DNA of 64,000 nucleotides from Alphaproteobacteria bacterium (GCA_020632875.1 JACKET010000007.1:310001-374000); one strand, 5' to 3'. Counted from the stretch's first letter, positions 19,349-27,290 are shown. The notes: a model not told the origin generated them from the letters alone. Numbers and translations are program-made.

Positions 19349-20082
19349 TCGCCCTGCTCGCGGTGGCGTGGGGAGGCACGTTCGAGCCCGTCGTGACGGA
19401 GCTCGGCGGGGGTGCGCGCATCGACTGGACCGAGCTCGTGCTGCTCGTCGAGCAGGGCCGGGCGCGCTCGGGCTCCGAGGGCACCAAGGCCGTCGAAGAG
19501 CTCGCGCGGCGCGACGTCGATCGCGCGATGGGCCCGGCAGCGGCGCAGATCCGCATCTCGCCGGACGACACGCTCGCCGGGCTGCAGGACTCCCCCGAGC
19601 TGTGGCCCTCGATCGAGCCCCGCATCGGCCGGTGGGTCGAGACCGAGAACCGGTACCACTCGAGCGGCAAGGTGACGGTGATCGGGGCGCTCTCGCTGGT
19701 CGAGCTGCTGAAGCCCGTGTCGATGGCGACGGCCACGTCGCGCACGGGGCCCGCGACCGATCTCACGGGGGTCGTGCTCGACGCGCGCGGCATGGAGGTC
19801 GCGCCGTGCTTCGCGCCCGAGGTGCGGGGTCCGGGCGGCGAGACCGTGTACGACGGGCGGATGTGGCTCGAGTCGGCGGTCGAGCACGCGCCGGCGGTGT
19901 GGGTGACGGACGCCGCGGATCCGGCCGCCGACCGCGCCGGCTCGAATCCCGTGGTGTCGCGCGTGAAGTCCGTCGATGGGTGCGTGCTCACGGTGCCCGA
20001 GCGCGCGGCGACGGGTCTCGCCGAGCTCGCCGAGAGCCGGCTCGCGGGCGAAGGGCGCCTCGTGGTGGTGGTCGACCCTTGA
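19345..20082 (+). CDS. exported hypothetical protein
   Basis: 245 residues, ATG overlapping the dnaE stop. A very short hydrophobic N-terminus (MIALLAVAWGG) is a possible signal peptide. The mature part is mixed alpha/beta with a paired-Cys layout (APCF and DGCVL, about residues 154 and 214) and no motif I can assign. An N-terminal helix with conserved-looking RSGSEGTKAVEELAR (about 40-54) resembles FlgP/LPP20-type exported proteins, but only loosely. It is coupled to dnaE and lipB by 4-bp overlaps, though a functional link is not evident. Confidence 0.55.
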   Translation: MIALLAVAWGGTFEPVVTELGGGARIDWTELVLLVEQGRARSGSEGTKAVEELARRDVDRAMGPAAAQIRISPDDTLAGLQDSPELWPSIEPRIGRWVETENRYHSSGKVTVIGALSLVELLKPVSMATATSRTGPATDLTGVVLDARGMEVAPCFAPEVRGPGGETVYDGRMWLESAVEHAPAVWVTDAADPAADRAGSNPVVSRVKSVDGCVLTVPERAATGLAELAESRLAGEGRLVVVVDP

Positions 20083-20708
20083 GCGTCGGCTGGCGGTGGC
20101 TCGGTCGGGTGCCGTACGCTGACGCCGCCGAGTGGCAGCGCGCCCGCCGCGAGGACGTGATCGCGGGCCGGCGCCCCGAGATCCTCGCCCTGGTCGAGCA
20201 TCCCCGCGTGGTCACCACGGGGCGGCGCGATGCGGGCGACCTCGATGCCGTGCGCGCCGCGGGAATCCCCGTCGTCGCGACCGAGCGGGGAGGGCTCGCC
20301 ACCTGGCACGGCCCCGGCCAGCTGGTCGGATACCCGATCGTGGACGTCGGAGGGCGCGGTATCGGCGTGAAGCGGTTCGTGGCGCTGGTCGAGGACGTGC
20401 TGATCGGGTGGGCCGCCGAGGCCGGCATCCCCGCGGGACGGCGCGATGGCCACCCGGGCGTCTGGGTGGGCGGCGCGAAGCTCGCGTCGGTGGGTCTGCA
20501 CTTCCGGCGCGGCGTCTCGATGCACGGCTTCGCGCTGAACCTCACGGCCGACCTCGCGGACTTCGCGCTCTTCACGCCCTGCGGGATCCCGGAAGCCGAG
20601 GTCACGAGCGCCTCACGGCTCGGCGTGCACGCCCCGCCGGAGGCCGTGTGCGCGGGCCTGGCCGCGCGTTTCGCAGAGGCCGTTGACACCGCGACCGGGC
20701 GTCATTAG
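20079..20708 (+). CDS. lipB: octanoyl-[ACP]:protein N-octanoyltransferase (LipB)
   Basis: 209 residues from TTG 20079, which overlaps the previous stop (TTGA); no better start exists in frame. The LipB signatures are RGGLATWHGPGQLVGYP (about 68-84), the catalytic Lys134 in GGAKLASVG and the catalytic Cys168 in FTPCGIPEAEVTS. The enzyme moves the octanoyl group from acyl carrier protein to lipoyl domains, the first step of lipoate synthesis. lipA is not in the window. A tRNA-Val gene begins only 16 bp after its stop. Confidence 0.94.
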   Translation: MSVGWRWLGRVPYADAAEWQRARREDVIAGRRPEILALVEHPRVVTTGRRDAGDLDAVRAAGIPVVATERGGLATWHGPGQLVGYPIVDVGGRGIGVKRFVALVEDVLIGWAAEAGIPAGRRDGHPGVWVGGAKLASVGLHFRRGVSMHGFALNLTADLADFALFTPCGIPEAEVTSASRLGVHAPPEAVCAGLAARFAEAVDTATGRH

Positions 20709-20724
20709 AACCTCGGAGTCCTGC

Positions 20725-20796
20725 AGGCACGTAGCTCAGCGGGAGAGCACCGCCCTGACACGGCGGGGGTCGGCGGTTCAAATCCGCCCGTGCCTA
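20725..20796 (+). tRNA. tRNA-Val (GAC)
   Basis: A complete cloverleaf: acceptor AGGCACG/CGTGCCT with discriminator A; D arm GCTC/GAGC; anticodon stem CCGCC/GGCGG with loop CTGACAC (anticodon GAC); T arm GGCGG-TTCAAAT-CCGCC. No CCA is encoded. It starts 16 bp after lipB, so its promoter must lie in lipB or it is cut from a longer transcript. Confidence 0.93.
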
Positions 20797-21056
20797 TCCA
20801 CTTCCCGAGAGCCCCGGCGGCCCTGTCCGCCGACTCTTCAACCCCCACCTGGAGTTCGCCCTGCGTTCCTGGCCAGTCCGTCCATGACGATCGATGTGGC
20901 CGAGTTCGTCGAGGTGCTCTCAGGTTCCGATGGTCCGCTTCGCGGGTTCCCGGTGCTCCACCGGGTTTCCGGAACGCGGGTCGTGTTCTATGCTGACCCT
21001 CCGCCGTCAGGGGCCCACCTGACGCCGGAGCTTCGCGTGCTGCCGAGAGGATCTGT
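20797..21056 (+). other. infC upstream spacer
   Basis: 260 bp between tRNA-Val and infC. I see no terminator with a T run after the tRNA and no convincing gene. A reading frame from ATG 20884 continues to the infC start region but has no family match or ribosome site. TATGCT near 20990 could be a -10 box with a weak TTTCCG 17 bp upstream. The region is probably the infC promoter and leader. Confidence 0.4.
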
Positions 21057-21599
21057 TTGAGAAGAGGACCGCGCCGTCGCCCGACACCCGAAAAGGAAGA
21101 AATCCGCGTCAACATGCGGATCCGCGTTCCCCGCGTGCTCGTCATCGACGAAGAGGGGAACAAGCTCGGGGAGTTCCTGACGAAAGACGCCGTTCAGCTC
21201 GCCGAGGACCGTGGGCTCGACCTGATCGAGGTCGCGCCGAACGCGCGCCCTCCGGTGTGCCGCATCGGCGACTTCGGCCAGCTCAAGTACGAGCGGAAGA
21301 AGAAAGCCGCCCAGGCCCGGAAGAACCAGGTCCAGGTCCAGCTCAAGGAAGTGAAGGTCCGCCCGAAGACCGACGACCACGACATGGACGTGAAGGTGAA
21401 GCACACCCGCCGCTTCCTCGAAGAGGGCAACAAGGTGAAGGTCACCGTCCGGTTCCGGGGTCGCGAGCTCGCGCACCGCGACATCGGCGCCCAGCAGTGC
21501 CTCCGCATCGCCGCGGCCTGCGAAGAGTTCGGCACCATCGAGTCGCCGCCCCGCATGGATGGTCGGCAGATGTTCATGGTGCTCGCACCGAAGGTCTAG
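21057..21599 (+). CDS. infC: translation initiation factor IF-3
   Basis: 180 residues from TTG 21057, with GAGAGG 6 bp upstream; ATC at 21051 touches that site and is less likely. The N-domain begins with RVLVIDEEGNKLGEF and contains the hallmark APNARPPVCRIGDFG; the C-domain has VRFRGRELAHRDIG. IF-3 blocks premature joining of the ribosomal subunits and rejects non-AUG starts. A rare infC start codon is the classic basis of its own autoregulation, and TTG here fits that. It heads the usual infC-rpmI-rplT cluster. Confidence 0.95.
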   Translation: MRRGPRRRPTPEKEEIRVNMRIRVPRVLVIDEEGNKLGEFLTKDAVQLAEDRGLDLIEVAPNARPPVCRIGDFGQLKYERKKKAAQARKNQVQVQLKEVKVRPKTDDHDMDVKVKHTRRFLEEGNKVKVTVRFRGRELAHRDIGAQQCLRIAAACEEFGTIESPPRMDGRQMFMVLAPKV

Positions 21600-21700
21600 C
21601 TCCGCCCGGCCAGCCGCCCGGTGCGGCGACCGCGGTGCCGTTCCGAACAGATTGACACGACCCCGCCTCGCGTTAAGCGCGGGGGGTCGAGGAGTGCCTC

Positions 21701-21895
21701 ATGGCGAAGTCGAAGATGAAGACCCACCGCGGCGCCGCAAAGCGGTTCTCGCGCACCGGGTCGGGCAAGATCAAGTTCAAGCACGCGTTCCTGCGCCACT
21801 GCCTCGAGCAGAAGGCCACGACCGCGAAGCGTGGCCTGCGCAAGACCGGCATCATGAAAGAGGTCGACGCGAAGGTCATCCGGAAGATGATCTGA
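21701..21895 (+). CDS. rpmI: 50S ribosomal protein L35
   Basis: 64 residues, the normal L35 size, with the family start MAKSKMKTHRGAAKRF and a strongly basic composition. GAGGAG lies about 9 bp before the ATG. L35 is a late-assembling protein of the large ribosomal subunit. It sits between infC and rplT in the conserved order. Confidence 0.96.
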   Translation: MAKSKMKTHRGAAKRFSRTGSGKIKFKHAFLRHCLEQKATTAKRGLRKTGIMKEVDAKVIRKMI

Positions 21896-21995
21896 TCTCC
21901 GCGCGAGCGGAGCCGTGCGTCACCTCCAGGTGATGCCGAAACCACCGCCACCGCGGGAATCCCCCGCAGGGAAGCGGTTCCAAGAGGAGTAGAAG
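21896..21995 (+). promoter_or_regulatory. rpmI-rplT spacer with stacked hairpins
   Basis: Three short inverted repeats occur in 100 bp: CTCCGC-GCGA-GCGGAG at 21897-21912, CACCT-CC-AGGTG at 21921-21932, and a GCGGG/CCCGC pair near 21955-21969. The spacer ends in AAGAGGAG, the rplT ribosome site. In other bacteria L20 binds such RNA to repress its own operon; a similar role here is inference. Confidence 0.3.
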
Positions 21996-22349
21996 ATGGC
22001 TCGCATCAAGGGCGCCCTCAACCGGCGCACCCGCAAGAAGAACCTGTTCCGCCGCGTCCGTGGCTTCTTCCTCGGCCGGAGGAACCTCCGCCAGGCGATC
22101 GCCGCGCGGATGCACGCCGACCAGAACGCGTACATCGGTCGCAAGCAGCGCAAGCGGCACTTCCGCCGGCTCTGGAACCAGCGGATCAACGCCGCTGCCC
22201 GCCAGCACGGCCTGTCCTACAGCAAGTTCATCCACGGCCTGAAGGTCCAGGGCGTCGAGGTGAACCGCAAGATGCTCGCCGACCTCGCGGTGCGTGAGCC
22301 CACGACGTTCGCGGCGCTCGTCGAGACGGCCAAGGCCGGCCTCGCGTGA
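21996..22349 (+). CDS. rplT: 50S ribosomal protein L20
   Basis: 117 residues with the L20 signature throughout (ARIKGALNRRTRKKNLFRRV and QRINAAARQHGLSYSKFI). L20 is an early assembly protein of the large subunit and a known translational autoregulator of this operon. AAGAGGAG lies 5 bp before the ATG. Its TGA overlaps the GTG of a lipoprotein gene, an unusual coupling. Confidence 0.96.
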   Translation: MARIKGALNRRTRKKNLFRRVRGFFLGRRNLRQAIAARMHADQNAYIGRKQRKRHFRRLWNQRINAAARQHGLSYSKFIHGLKVQGVEVNRKMLADLAVREPTTFAALVETAKAGLA

Positions 22350-22870
22350 TCTCCGCAGGGGCCAGAACCAGGCACCTGGCGCATGCGTCCATCGCGCCTC
22401 GCCTGGGTCTGGTCGCGTGCGTTCTCGCCGCCCTCGCCGCGTGCAAGGGTGAAGACGAGATCGTGGTGCGCCCGTTCAACAACGAAGGCGACACCATCTC
22501 CATCGAGGTCGCACCCGGCGACCTCGGCGACCCGCTGACGGTCGACCTCACGTCGAACACCGGCGCGGTCGTCATCGGGTCGGCCACGGTCGATCCCGGC
22601 CGGGGCCCCGTGGGCACGAACCACCTGCTCATCGTCGAAGTGTTCGACGACTGGCAGGAGCGCATCGAGCTCGCGACCATCACGAGCGACGGCCAGCGCG
22701 GCTCCGAAGAGTACACGATGCGCCAGGACGCCGCGGATCCGGGCTTCTTCGACCTCACGCTCACCTCGCTCGGCCTCGCCGACGAGACGCGCACCGACAC
22801 GTGGACCATCACCCTGTGGGAGCCGAGCGACGCGCCCGAGGTGGTGTTCGAAGACGAGGCCACGCAATGA
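22346..22870 (+). CDS. putative lipoprotein, unknown function
   Basis: 174 residues from GTG 22346 inside the rplT stop (GTGA). A long basic N-region leads to a hydrophobic stretch and a lipobox ALAAC (Cys about residue 33), implying lipid anchoring. The mature part is acidic and beta-rich with no family I recognise; it could be a small Ig-like or carboxypeptidase-regulatory fold. It is also coupled to the downstream MerR gene (ATGA). Confidence 0.6.
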   Translation: MISAGARTRHLAHASIAPRLGLVACVLAALAACKGEDEIVVRPFNNEGDTISIEVAPGDLGDPLTVDLTSNTGAVVIGSATVDPGRGPVGTNHLLIVEVFDDWQERIELATITSDGQRGSEEYTMRQDAADPGFFDLTLTSLGLADETRTDTWTITLWEPSDAPEVVFEDEATQ

Positions 22871-23283
22871 GCCTCGGCGAAGAAGACGACATCGGGCCCG
22901 AGGTTCCCGACAAGCTCTTCTTCCGCATCGGTGAGGCGGCCTCTCTCGTGGGCGTCGAGGCGCACGTCCTCCGCTACTGGGAGAGCGAGTTCAAGATGCG
23001 CACGCAGCGGTCGTCGACCGGGCAGCGCATGTACCGCCGCAAAGACATCGCGACGTTCATGAAGATCCGCAAGCTGCTCCACGACGACGGCTTCACGATC
23101 GCGGGCGCGCGCAAGGCGCTCGAAGACGGCATCGCACCGGGAGCCCCGGCCAGCACCGGCGGCGGCGACACCGACCGGATCCACGAAGCCATCGAGCGAA
23201 TCAAGGGGCTCCGCGAGCAGGTGGGCACCCTTCGCGAACAGTACCGCGCCGCGGGCGTTGCCACGTTCCGGCAGGATGGTTAG
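22867..23283 (+). CDS. MerR-family transcriptional regulator
   Basis: 138 residues, ATG overlapping the lipoprotein stop. The N-terminal winged helix is clear (FFRIGEAASLVGVEAHVLRYW, split at about residues 18-38, then STGQRMYRRKDI). A helical region follows, and the C-terminus (about 100-135) is a coiled coil. There is no Cys-rich metal site, so it is not a classic metal sensor. MerR genes located after infC-rpmI-rplT are common in Deltaproteobacteria. The target is unknown. Confidence 0.85.
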   Translation: MSLGEEDDIGPEVPDKLFFRIGEAASLVGVEAHVLRYWESEFKMRTQRSSTGQRMYRRKDIATFMKIRKLLHDDGFTIAGARKALEDGIAPGAPASTGGGDTDRIHEAIERIKGLREQVGTLREQYRAAGVATFRQDG

Positions 23284-23295
23284 ACCGCACGGGTC

Positions 23296-23372
23296 CGGGG
23301 TGTAGCGCAGCCTGGTAGCGCACCAGACTGGGGGTCTGGTGGTCGCTGGTTCGAATCCAGTCACCCCGACCA
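23296..23372 (+). tRNA. tRNA-Pro (GGG)
   Basis: A complete cloverleaf: acceptor CGGGGTG/CACCCCG, discriminator A and encoded CCA; D arm with GCGC pairing; anticodon stem CCAGA/TCTGG with loop CTGGGGG (anticodon GGG); T arm CTGG-TTCGAAT-CCAG. It starts 12 bp after the MerR gene and is followed by a strong terminator. Confidence 0.94.
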
Positions 23373-23377
23373 CTTCG

Positions 23378-23417
23378 AAAGGACCAGAGAGCTTCGGCTC
23401 TCTGGTCCTTTCTCGTT
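23378..23417 (+). terminator. rho-independent terminator after tRNA-Pro
   Basis: A perfect 15-bp stem, AAAGGACCAGAGAGC and its exact complement, closed by a stable TTCG tetraloop, followed by a T-rich tail (TCTCGTTT). The A run on the other side makes it potentially bidirectional, serving the convergent membrane-protein gene that ends at 23440. Confidence 0.92.
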
Positions 23418-23439
23418 TCACCGGCCCGTCCGTCGGGGC

Positions 23440-24141
23440 TCAGGCGCCTGGGGAGGGCCGGTCCTGCCGCGCCGTGCCGCGGAGAGGGAACACGAGCGAA
23501 GGCGCGCGGTAGCGTCGGGCCAGGTGGTGGCGCAGGGCCACCGCCACGACGAGCACCGCCACGTGGAAGGCCGCAGCCGTCGCGCGGCCCGCGAGCGGAT
23601 CGACCGCGCCCCGCCACAGCACGTAGAGCAGCGTGCCGTGCACCGCGGTCAGCAGTCCGCAGACCGCATCGAGGTGCCAGCCCAGCCACCAGGTCCCCGA
23701 GCGGGGGCCGGCCCCTCCGAGGCGCACGAGCGCGGCCCCGTAGAGCAGCCCGACCCAGGAGAGCACGGCGGGGACGGGGTCCGACGTCGTGAGGCCCGCC
23801 ACGAGCACGATGGCACCGAGCCCTGCGACCAGGGCGCCGAGCCCCCGCAGGTGCAGCCCGTAGAACCGCTCGGGCGCCCTCCGGAGGCGAACGGAGGACC
23901 AGCCCACGAACACGACCGTCCCCACACACGCGGACAGGTAGGCCATCTGGACCACGCGGCCCGGGTCCACACCCTTAGGGTCCACCACGAGCGGGCCCAC
24001 CGTGGCGACCACCAGCAGCATCGCGACGAAGAAGCCGCGCCCGATGGCCCGGTGCAGGCGGCTGCCCTTCTTCGCCGCCAGCGCGGACCAGAAGGCGATC
24101 AACGCGAGGGCTCCCACTGCGACGTGAACCGAGAGCGCCAT
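23440..24141 (-). CDS. multi-pass membrane protein (DUF2306-like)
   Basis: 233 residues; ATG 24141 has GGGGAGG just upstream. About seven hydrophobic segments fill the protein. The loop KKGSRLHRAIGR after the first segment (about residues 23-34) is the pattern of DUF2306-type membrane proteins of unknown role. A C-terminal cytoplasmic tail is basic. It is divergent from a TetR regulator across 69 bp containing a palindrome, so it is a likely target of that regulator. Confidence 0.6.
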   Translation of the reverse strand: MALSVHVAVGALALIAFWSALAAKKGSRLHRAIGRGFFVAMLLVVATVGPLVVDPKGVDPGRVVQMAYLSACVGTVVFVGWSSVRLRRAPERFYGLHLRGLGALVAGLGAIVLVAGLTTSDPVPAVLSWVGLLYGAALVRLGGAGPRSGTWWLGWHLDAVCGLLTAVHGTLLYVLWRGAVDPLAGRATAAAFHVAVLVVAVALRHHLARRYRAPSLVFPLRGTARQDRPSPGA

Positions 24142-24158
24142 GGCTCCTCCCCTTTGAC

Positions 24159-24193
24159 TTAACGCGTGTAAACCTATCCGCTGGGTTAACGTG
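24159..24193. promoter_or_regulatory. candidate TetR operator in divergent spacer
   Basis: A near-palindrome TTAACGCGTGTAA (24159-24171) is followed 15 bp later by the related TTAACGTG (24186-24193). Both are more AT-rich than their surroundings and lie between a TetR gene and a membrane-protein gene read in opposite directions. A binding site for the neighbouring TetR protein is inferred. Confidence 0.45.
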
Positions 24194-24210
24194 CGACAAC
24201 TGGAGGCCGG

Positions 24211-24798
24211 GTGGCGAGAGTCAGCGACGAGACCCGGGCGGCGATCCTCGAGGCCGCCTGGCACCTGATGGCGGCGGAGGGCCGGCTCGACGTGGGCATG
24301 GCCGAGGTCGCGCGAGCGGCAGGCGTCTCGCGCCAGGCGGTCTTCTACGCGGTCGGCGGACGCGCGGGCCTCCTGCTCGAGATGGTGCGGTACCGCGACA
24401 CGCTGAGCCCCCACGCCGGCCGCCTCGGCGCGATCGCGCGGGGAACGGGTGCCGATGCAGCCACGCTGCACGCCTACGTGGACGTGTGGATCGACTACCT
24501 GCCCGAGGTCTACCCGGTCGCCATCCAGCTCGAGGCGGCTTCGCTGACGGACCGCGACGCGGATGCGGCCTGGCGGGACCGGATCTTCGAGAGCGGCATG
24601 CGGCTGGGGCTCGACCTCGTCCTCGGGCGCATCGCGGAGGCGGGCGGGCTGGATGGGCTCACGCCCACCGAAGCGGGCGATCTGTGCACCTCGTGGTTGG
24701 TCCCGTCTGCGTGGCGTCACCTCGTCGTGGCGCGGGGCTGGAGCCCGGAGCGGTTCCGGGAGTCGCGGTACGACCTGGTCCGCACGGTCGTCGCGTAG
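24211..24798 (+). CDS. TetR-family transcriptional regulator
   Basis: 195 residues from GTG 24211 with GGAGG 6 bp upstream. The N-terminal helix-turn-helix (AEVARAAGVSRQAVFYAVGG, about residues 31-50) is standard TetR; the C-terminal two thirds is the helical ligand domain with no recognisable ligand class. It probably controls itself and the divergent membrane gene. An AraC-type gene begins immediately after its stop codon with no spacer. Confidence 0.88.
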   Translation: MARVSDETRAAILEAAWHLMAAEGRLDVGMAEVARAAGVSRQAVFYAVGGRAGLLLEMVRYRDTLSPHAGRLGAIARGTGADAATLHAYVDVWIDYLPEVYPVAIQLEAASLTDRDADAAWRDRIFESGMRLGLDLVLGRIAEAGGLDGLTPTEAGDLCTSWLVPSAWRHLVVARGWSPERFRESRYDLVRTVVA

Positions 24799-25272
24799 AT
24801 GGGCGACCCCGAGCTGCTCCGCAGGCTGCTGCGCGCGAAGGACCGCATGGACGCGGCCTCCCACGAGGACTGGCCCGTGCGGCGGCTGGCGCGGGTCAGC
24901 GGCGTCTCGGAGGCCCACTTCGCGCGCTGCTTCAAGGACGCATTCGGCGTCCCGCCGCACCGGTACCTCCTCACGCGTCGCATCGAGCGGGCCACGGCCC
25001 TGCTCCGGGAGACCGACCTGCCCATCACCGAGATCGCGTACCAGACGGGCTGGAAGAGCCTCGGCACGTTCGGACGCACGTTCCGCGACGTGACCGGCGA
25101 GAGCCCCTCGGTCTGCCGGGACCGCGAGAAGGCCGAGCCCACCACGCTCGGGCTCGTCCCCGCGTGCTTCGTGGCGGCCGCCCAGCGCCCCGACCTCACG
25201 ATCGCAGTTTCGGAGAAGCGACGGCAGGAGGGCAGCGGTACGAACAGCACGGAAGAACCGGAGGGCACATGA
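24799..25272 (+). CDS. AraC-family DNA-binding protein, regulator without ligand domain
   Basis: 157 residues starting on the base after the TetR stop. Two helix-turn-helix units typical of AraC occupy residues about 25-105 (VRRLARVSGVSEAHFARCFK; ITEIAYQTGWKSLGTFGRTF). There is no sensory N-terminal domain, and a low-complexity tail of about 50 residues follows. It overlaps the VOC gene by 4 bp. AraC-VOC pairs are frequent in actinobacteria and myxobacteria. Confidence 0.88.
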   Translation: MGDPELLRRLLRAKDRMDAASHEDWPVRRLARVSGVSEAHFARCFKDAFGVPPHRYLLTRRIERATALLRETDLPITEIAYQTGWKSLGTFGRTFRDVTGESPSVCRDREKAEPTTLGLVPACFVAAAQRPDLTIAVSEKRRQEGSGTNSTEEPEGT

Positions 25273-25676
25273 GCCAGGGCATCGGAGTGGTCGGTCTGTA
25301 CGTGCGGGACCAGGACGAAGCGCGCGCGTTCTACGTCGAGAAGGTCGGGTTCCGCGTGCACACCGACGTCCGCAACGGCCCGTACCGCTTCCTCACCGTG
25401 CAGCACCCCGAGCAGCCGTCGTTCCAGCTCGGGCTCTTCGCACCCGGCCCGCCCGTCCACGACGAGGGGACCGCCCAGGCGCTGCGCGAGCTCGTCGCCA
25501 AGGGCGCGATGCCCGGGCTGATCCTCCACGTCGACGACTGTCGCGCGACCTGGGAGCGTCTCGTGGCCGCTGGCGTCGAGAGCACCCAGGAGCCGATCGA
25601 CCGTTTCGGCAACGTCGATGCGGGCTTCCGCGATCCGTCCGGCAACGGTTGGAAGCTGATCCAGCTCGGCCGTTGA
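25269..25676 (+). CDS. VOC-superfamily (glyoxalase/bleomycin-resistance fold) protein
   Basis: 135 residues, one VOC module. It shows the starting beta strand (VVGLYVRDQDEARAFYVEKV), the middle FQLGLF strand, and the ending DPSGNGWKLIQ with the metal-ligand position. Metal-dependent dioxygenases, isomerases and antibiotic-binding proteins share this fold, and the reaction cannot be told. Its coupling to the AraC gene suggests a small inducible detoxification or resistance unit. Confidence 0.8.
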   Translation: MSQGIGVVGLYVRDQDEARAFYVEKVGFRVHTDVRNGPYRFLTVQHPEQPSFQLGLFAPGPPVHDEGTAQALRELVAKGAMPGLILHVDDCRATWERLVAAGVESTQEPIDRFGNVDAGFRDPSGNGWKLIQLGR

Positions 25677-25770
25677 TCGCCCGATAGCGGGGGAGACCCC
25701 TCGAACCCTCGCGTCCGTCATCGGCGGGCGCACCCCACCCGTGCGCCTCGAAGGCGCCGTGAGGAGAGCC

Positions 25771-25980
25771 ATGCGCTGGACCCATTGGATTCGTCAGTTC
25801 CACCGGTGGATGTCGGTGGCGTTCACCCTGGCGGTCATCGCCAACTTCGCCGCGGTGGGGCTCGCGATCGAGGCCGTGTGGATCGGGCTGATGGCGCTGT
25901 TGCCGCTGTTCGCGCTCCTGTTCTCGGGCCTCTACCTGTTCGTGCTGCCGTACACCGCGCGGTGGAGTCGGGCGTCCTGA
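25771..25980 (+). CDS. small two-helix membrane protein
   Basis: 69 residues from ATG 25771, chosen because GAGGAG lies 4-5 bp upstream; a GTG at 25741 would add ten residues. After a basic, Trp-rich start (RWTHWIRQFHRWM) there are two hydrophobic helices (about 14-32 and 36-58). I recognise no family. It is a single gene between the VOC gene and the Fur box and may be affected by iron control only if read-through occurs. Confidence 0.55.
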   Translation: MRWTHWIRQFHRWMSVAFTLAVIANFAAVGLAIEAVWIGLMALLPLFALLFSGLYLFVLPYTARWSRAS

Positions 25981-26014
25981 GCGTCGGCTTCTCCGCGTCC
26001 GGGGATCTCAGTGT

Positions 26015-26034
26015 TGAAAATGATTTTCATTTTC
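26015..26034 (+). promoter_or_regulatory. Fur box
   Basis: GAAAATGATTTTCATTTTC (26016-26034) matches 15 of 19 positions of the classical Fur consensus. Within it lies a perfect TGAAAAT-G-ATTTTCA palindrome (26015-26029). It is an AT island in very GC-rich DNA, 31 bp before the ATG of the heme protein gene. Iron repression of the following operon by Fur is the likely role; no fur gene is in the window. Confidence 0.75.
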
Positions 26035-26065
26035 ATTAGTCTGGGACCCGACGGAGGGACGCAGG

Positions 26066-27274
26066 ATGAGAGGCAGGTGGATCGCCGCGGCCATGGCGGT
26101 CGCGGGTTGTGACGCGGGGGAGGACCCGCTCGCCGGGCTCGTTCTCGTCGGCACGGACCCGTCGGACGCCCCCATCGCTTCGCTGGACGCCGACTGGGCC
26201 GAGCGCTTCGCCGCTGGCGACGCGTTGTTCGAGGCGCCGTTCCGGGAGGCCGGTGGGCTCGGCCCCGTCTACGTCCGGCACGCGTGCGGCTCGTGTCACG
26301 CCGACGACGGGCGAGGTCCCGGGATCGTCGACAAGTTCGTGCGGGTCGAAGCCGACGGCGCGACTCCGGCCGCGGATCAGTCCGCGCTGGAGTGGGGGAA
26401 CACCGCGCGTCCGCACGTCGCCGGGGGTGCCGTCACCCCGCTCGTCATCCCCGACCTGCCCGACCTGCTCGTCACGTCGCGGGCTCCGCCGGCGGTCTTC
26501 GGCCGCGGGTACCTCGAGGCCATCCGCGACGACGAGATCCTCCGGGTGGCCGACGCGCAGGCCGCCCGGGGCGACGCCATCACGGGGCGCCCCAACCGCG
26601 TTCCGTGGGCCAGCGAGGCCCGTCCCGACGCGCGCTTCCACGACCACGGCCCCGGTGACGACGCGCTGATCGGTCGCTTCGGGCTCAAGGCGCGCGTCGC
26701 GACGCTCGACGAGTTCGCGGCCGACGCGCTCCAGGGCGACATGTCGATCACCAGCCCGCTGCGGCCCGACGAGCTGCCGAACCCCGACGGCCTCTCCGAC
26801 GACCTGAAGCCCGGGGTCGACGTCGATCTCGAGGTGGTCGACCTCATCGCGGACTACACGCGGCTCATCGACATCCCCGCACGCACGCCGACCGCCGGTG
26901 ACGCCCTGTTCTCGGAGGTCGGCTGCGACGCGTGCCACGTGCCGAGCCTGCGCACCCGCGCCGACTACCCGATCCGCGCGCTCGCCGACATCGACGCGCC
27001 CGTGTTCACCGACCTCCTGCTGCACGACATGGGGCGGGCGGCGGCCGACGGGCTGCTCGATCACGACGCCGGGTCCAGCGAGTGGCGGACCGCGCCGCTG
27101 ATCGGGGTCCGCTTCCTCTCCACGCTCCTGCACGACGGGCGGGCGAGCACCGTGGCCGAGGCCATCGCGCTGCACCGGGCCGACGGGTCGGAGGCGAACG
27201 CCGTGATCGACGCGTTCGACGCGCTCCCGGAGCCCGACCGCGCCCAGCTCGTCGCTTTCGTCGAGTCCCTCTGA
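26066..27274 (+). CDS. di-heme oxidoreductase-like lipoprotein (DUF1111)
   Basis: 402 residues; GGAGGG lies 7 bp before the ATG. The N-terminus has a lipobox-like VAGC (about residue 15). Two heme c sites are present: CGSCH (Cys74-His78) and CDACH (Cys287-His291). The family pattern RPHVAGG, MGRAAADG and LHDGRASTV marks the DUF1111 group, related to di-heme peroxidase/MauG proteins. It heads a Fur-box operon with an imelysin, an arrangement known from iron-regulated loci, so a redox role in iron uptake (for example oxidation at the envelope) is inferred. Confidence 0.82.
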   Translation: MRGRWIAAAMAVAGCDAGEDPLAGLVLVGTDPSDAPIASLDADWAERFAAGDALFEAPFREAGGLGPVYVRHACGSCHADDGRGPGIVDKFVRVEADGATPAADQSALEWGNTARPHVAGGAVTPLVIPDLPDLLVTSRAPPAVFGRGYLEAIRDDEILRVADAQAARGDAITGRPNRVPWASEARPDARFHDHGPGDDALIGRFGLKARVATLDEFAADALQGDMSITSPLRPDELPNPDGLSDDLKPGVDVDLEVVDLIADYTRLIDIPARTPTAGDALFSEVGCDACHVPSLRTRADYPIRALADIDAPVFTDLLLHDMGRAAADGLLDHDAGSSEWRTAPLIGVRFLSTLLHDGRASTVAEAIALHRADGSEANAVIDAFDALPEPDRAQLVAFVESL

Positions 27275-27290
27275 AACCGAAGGAGTCCCC

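Noticed and set aside
20884..21060. Small protein just before infC
   Set aside because: No ribosome site or homology pattern; it ends at the infC start region and is better read as leader.
26015..26034. A promoter rather than a Fur box
   Set aside because: No spaced -35/-10 pair fits; the symmetry and match to the Fur consensus explain the AT island better.
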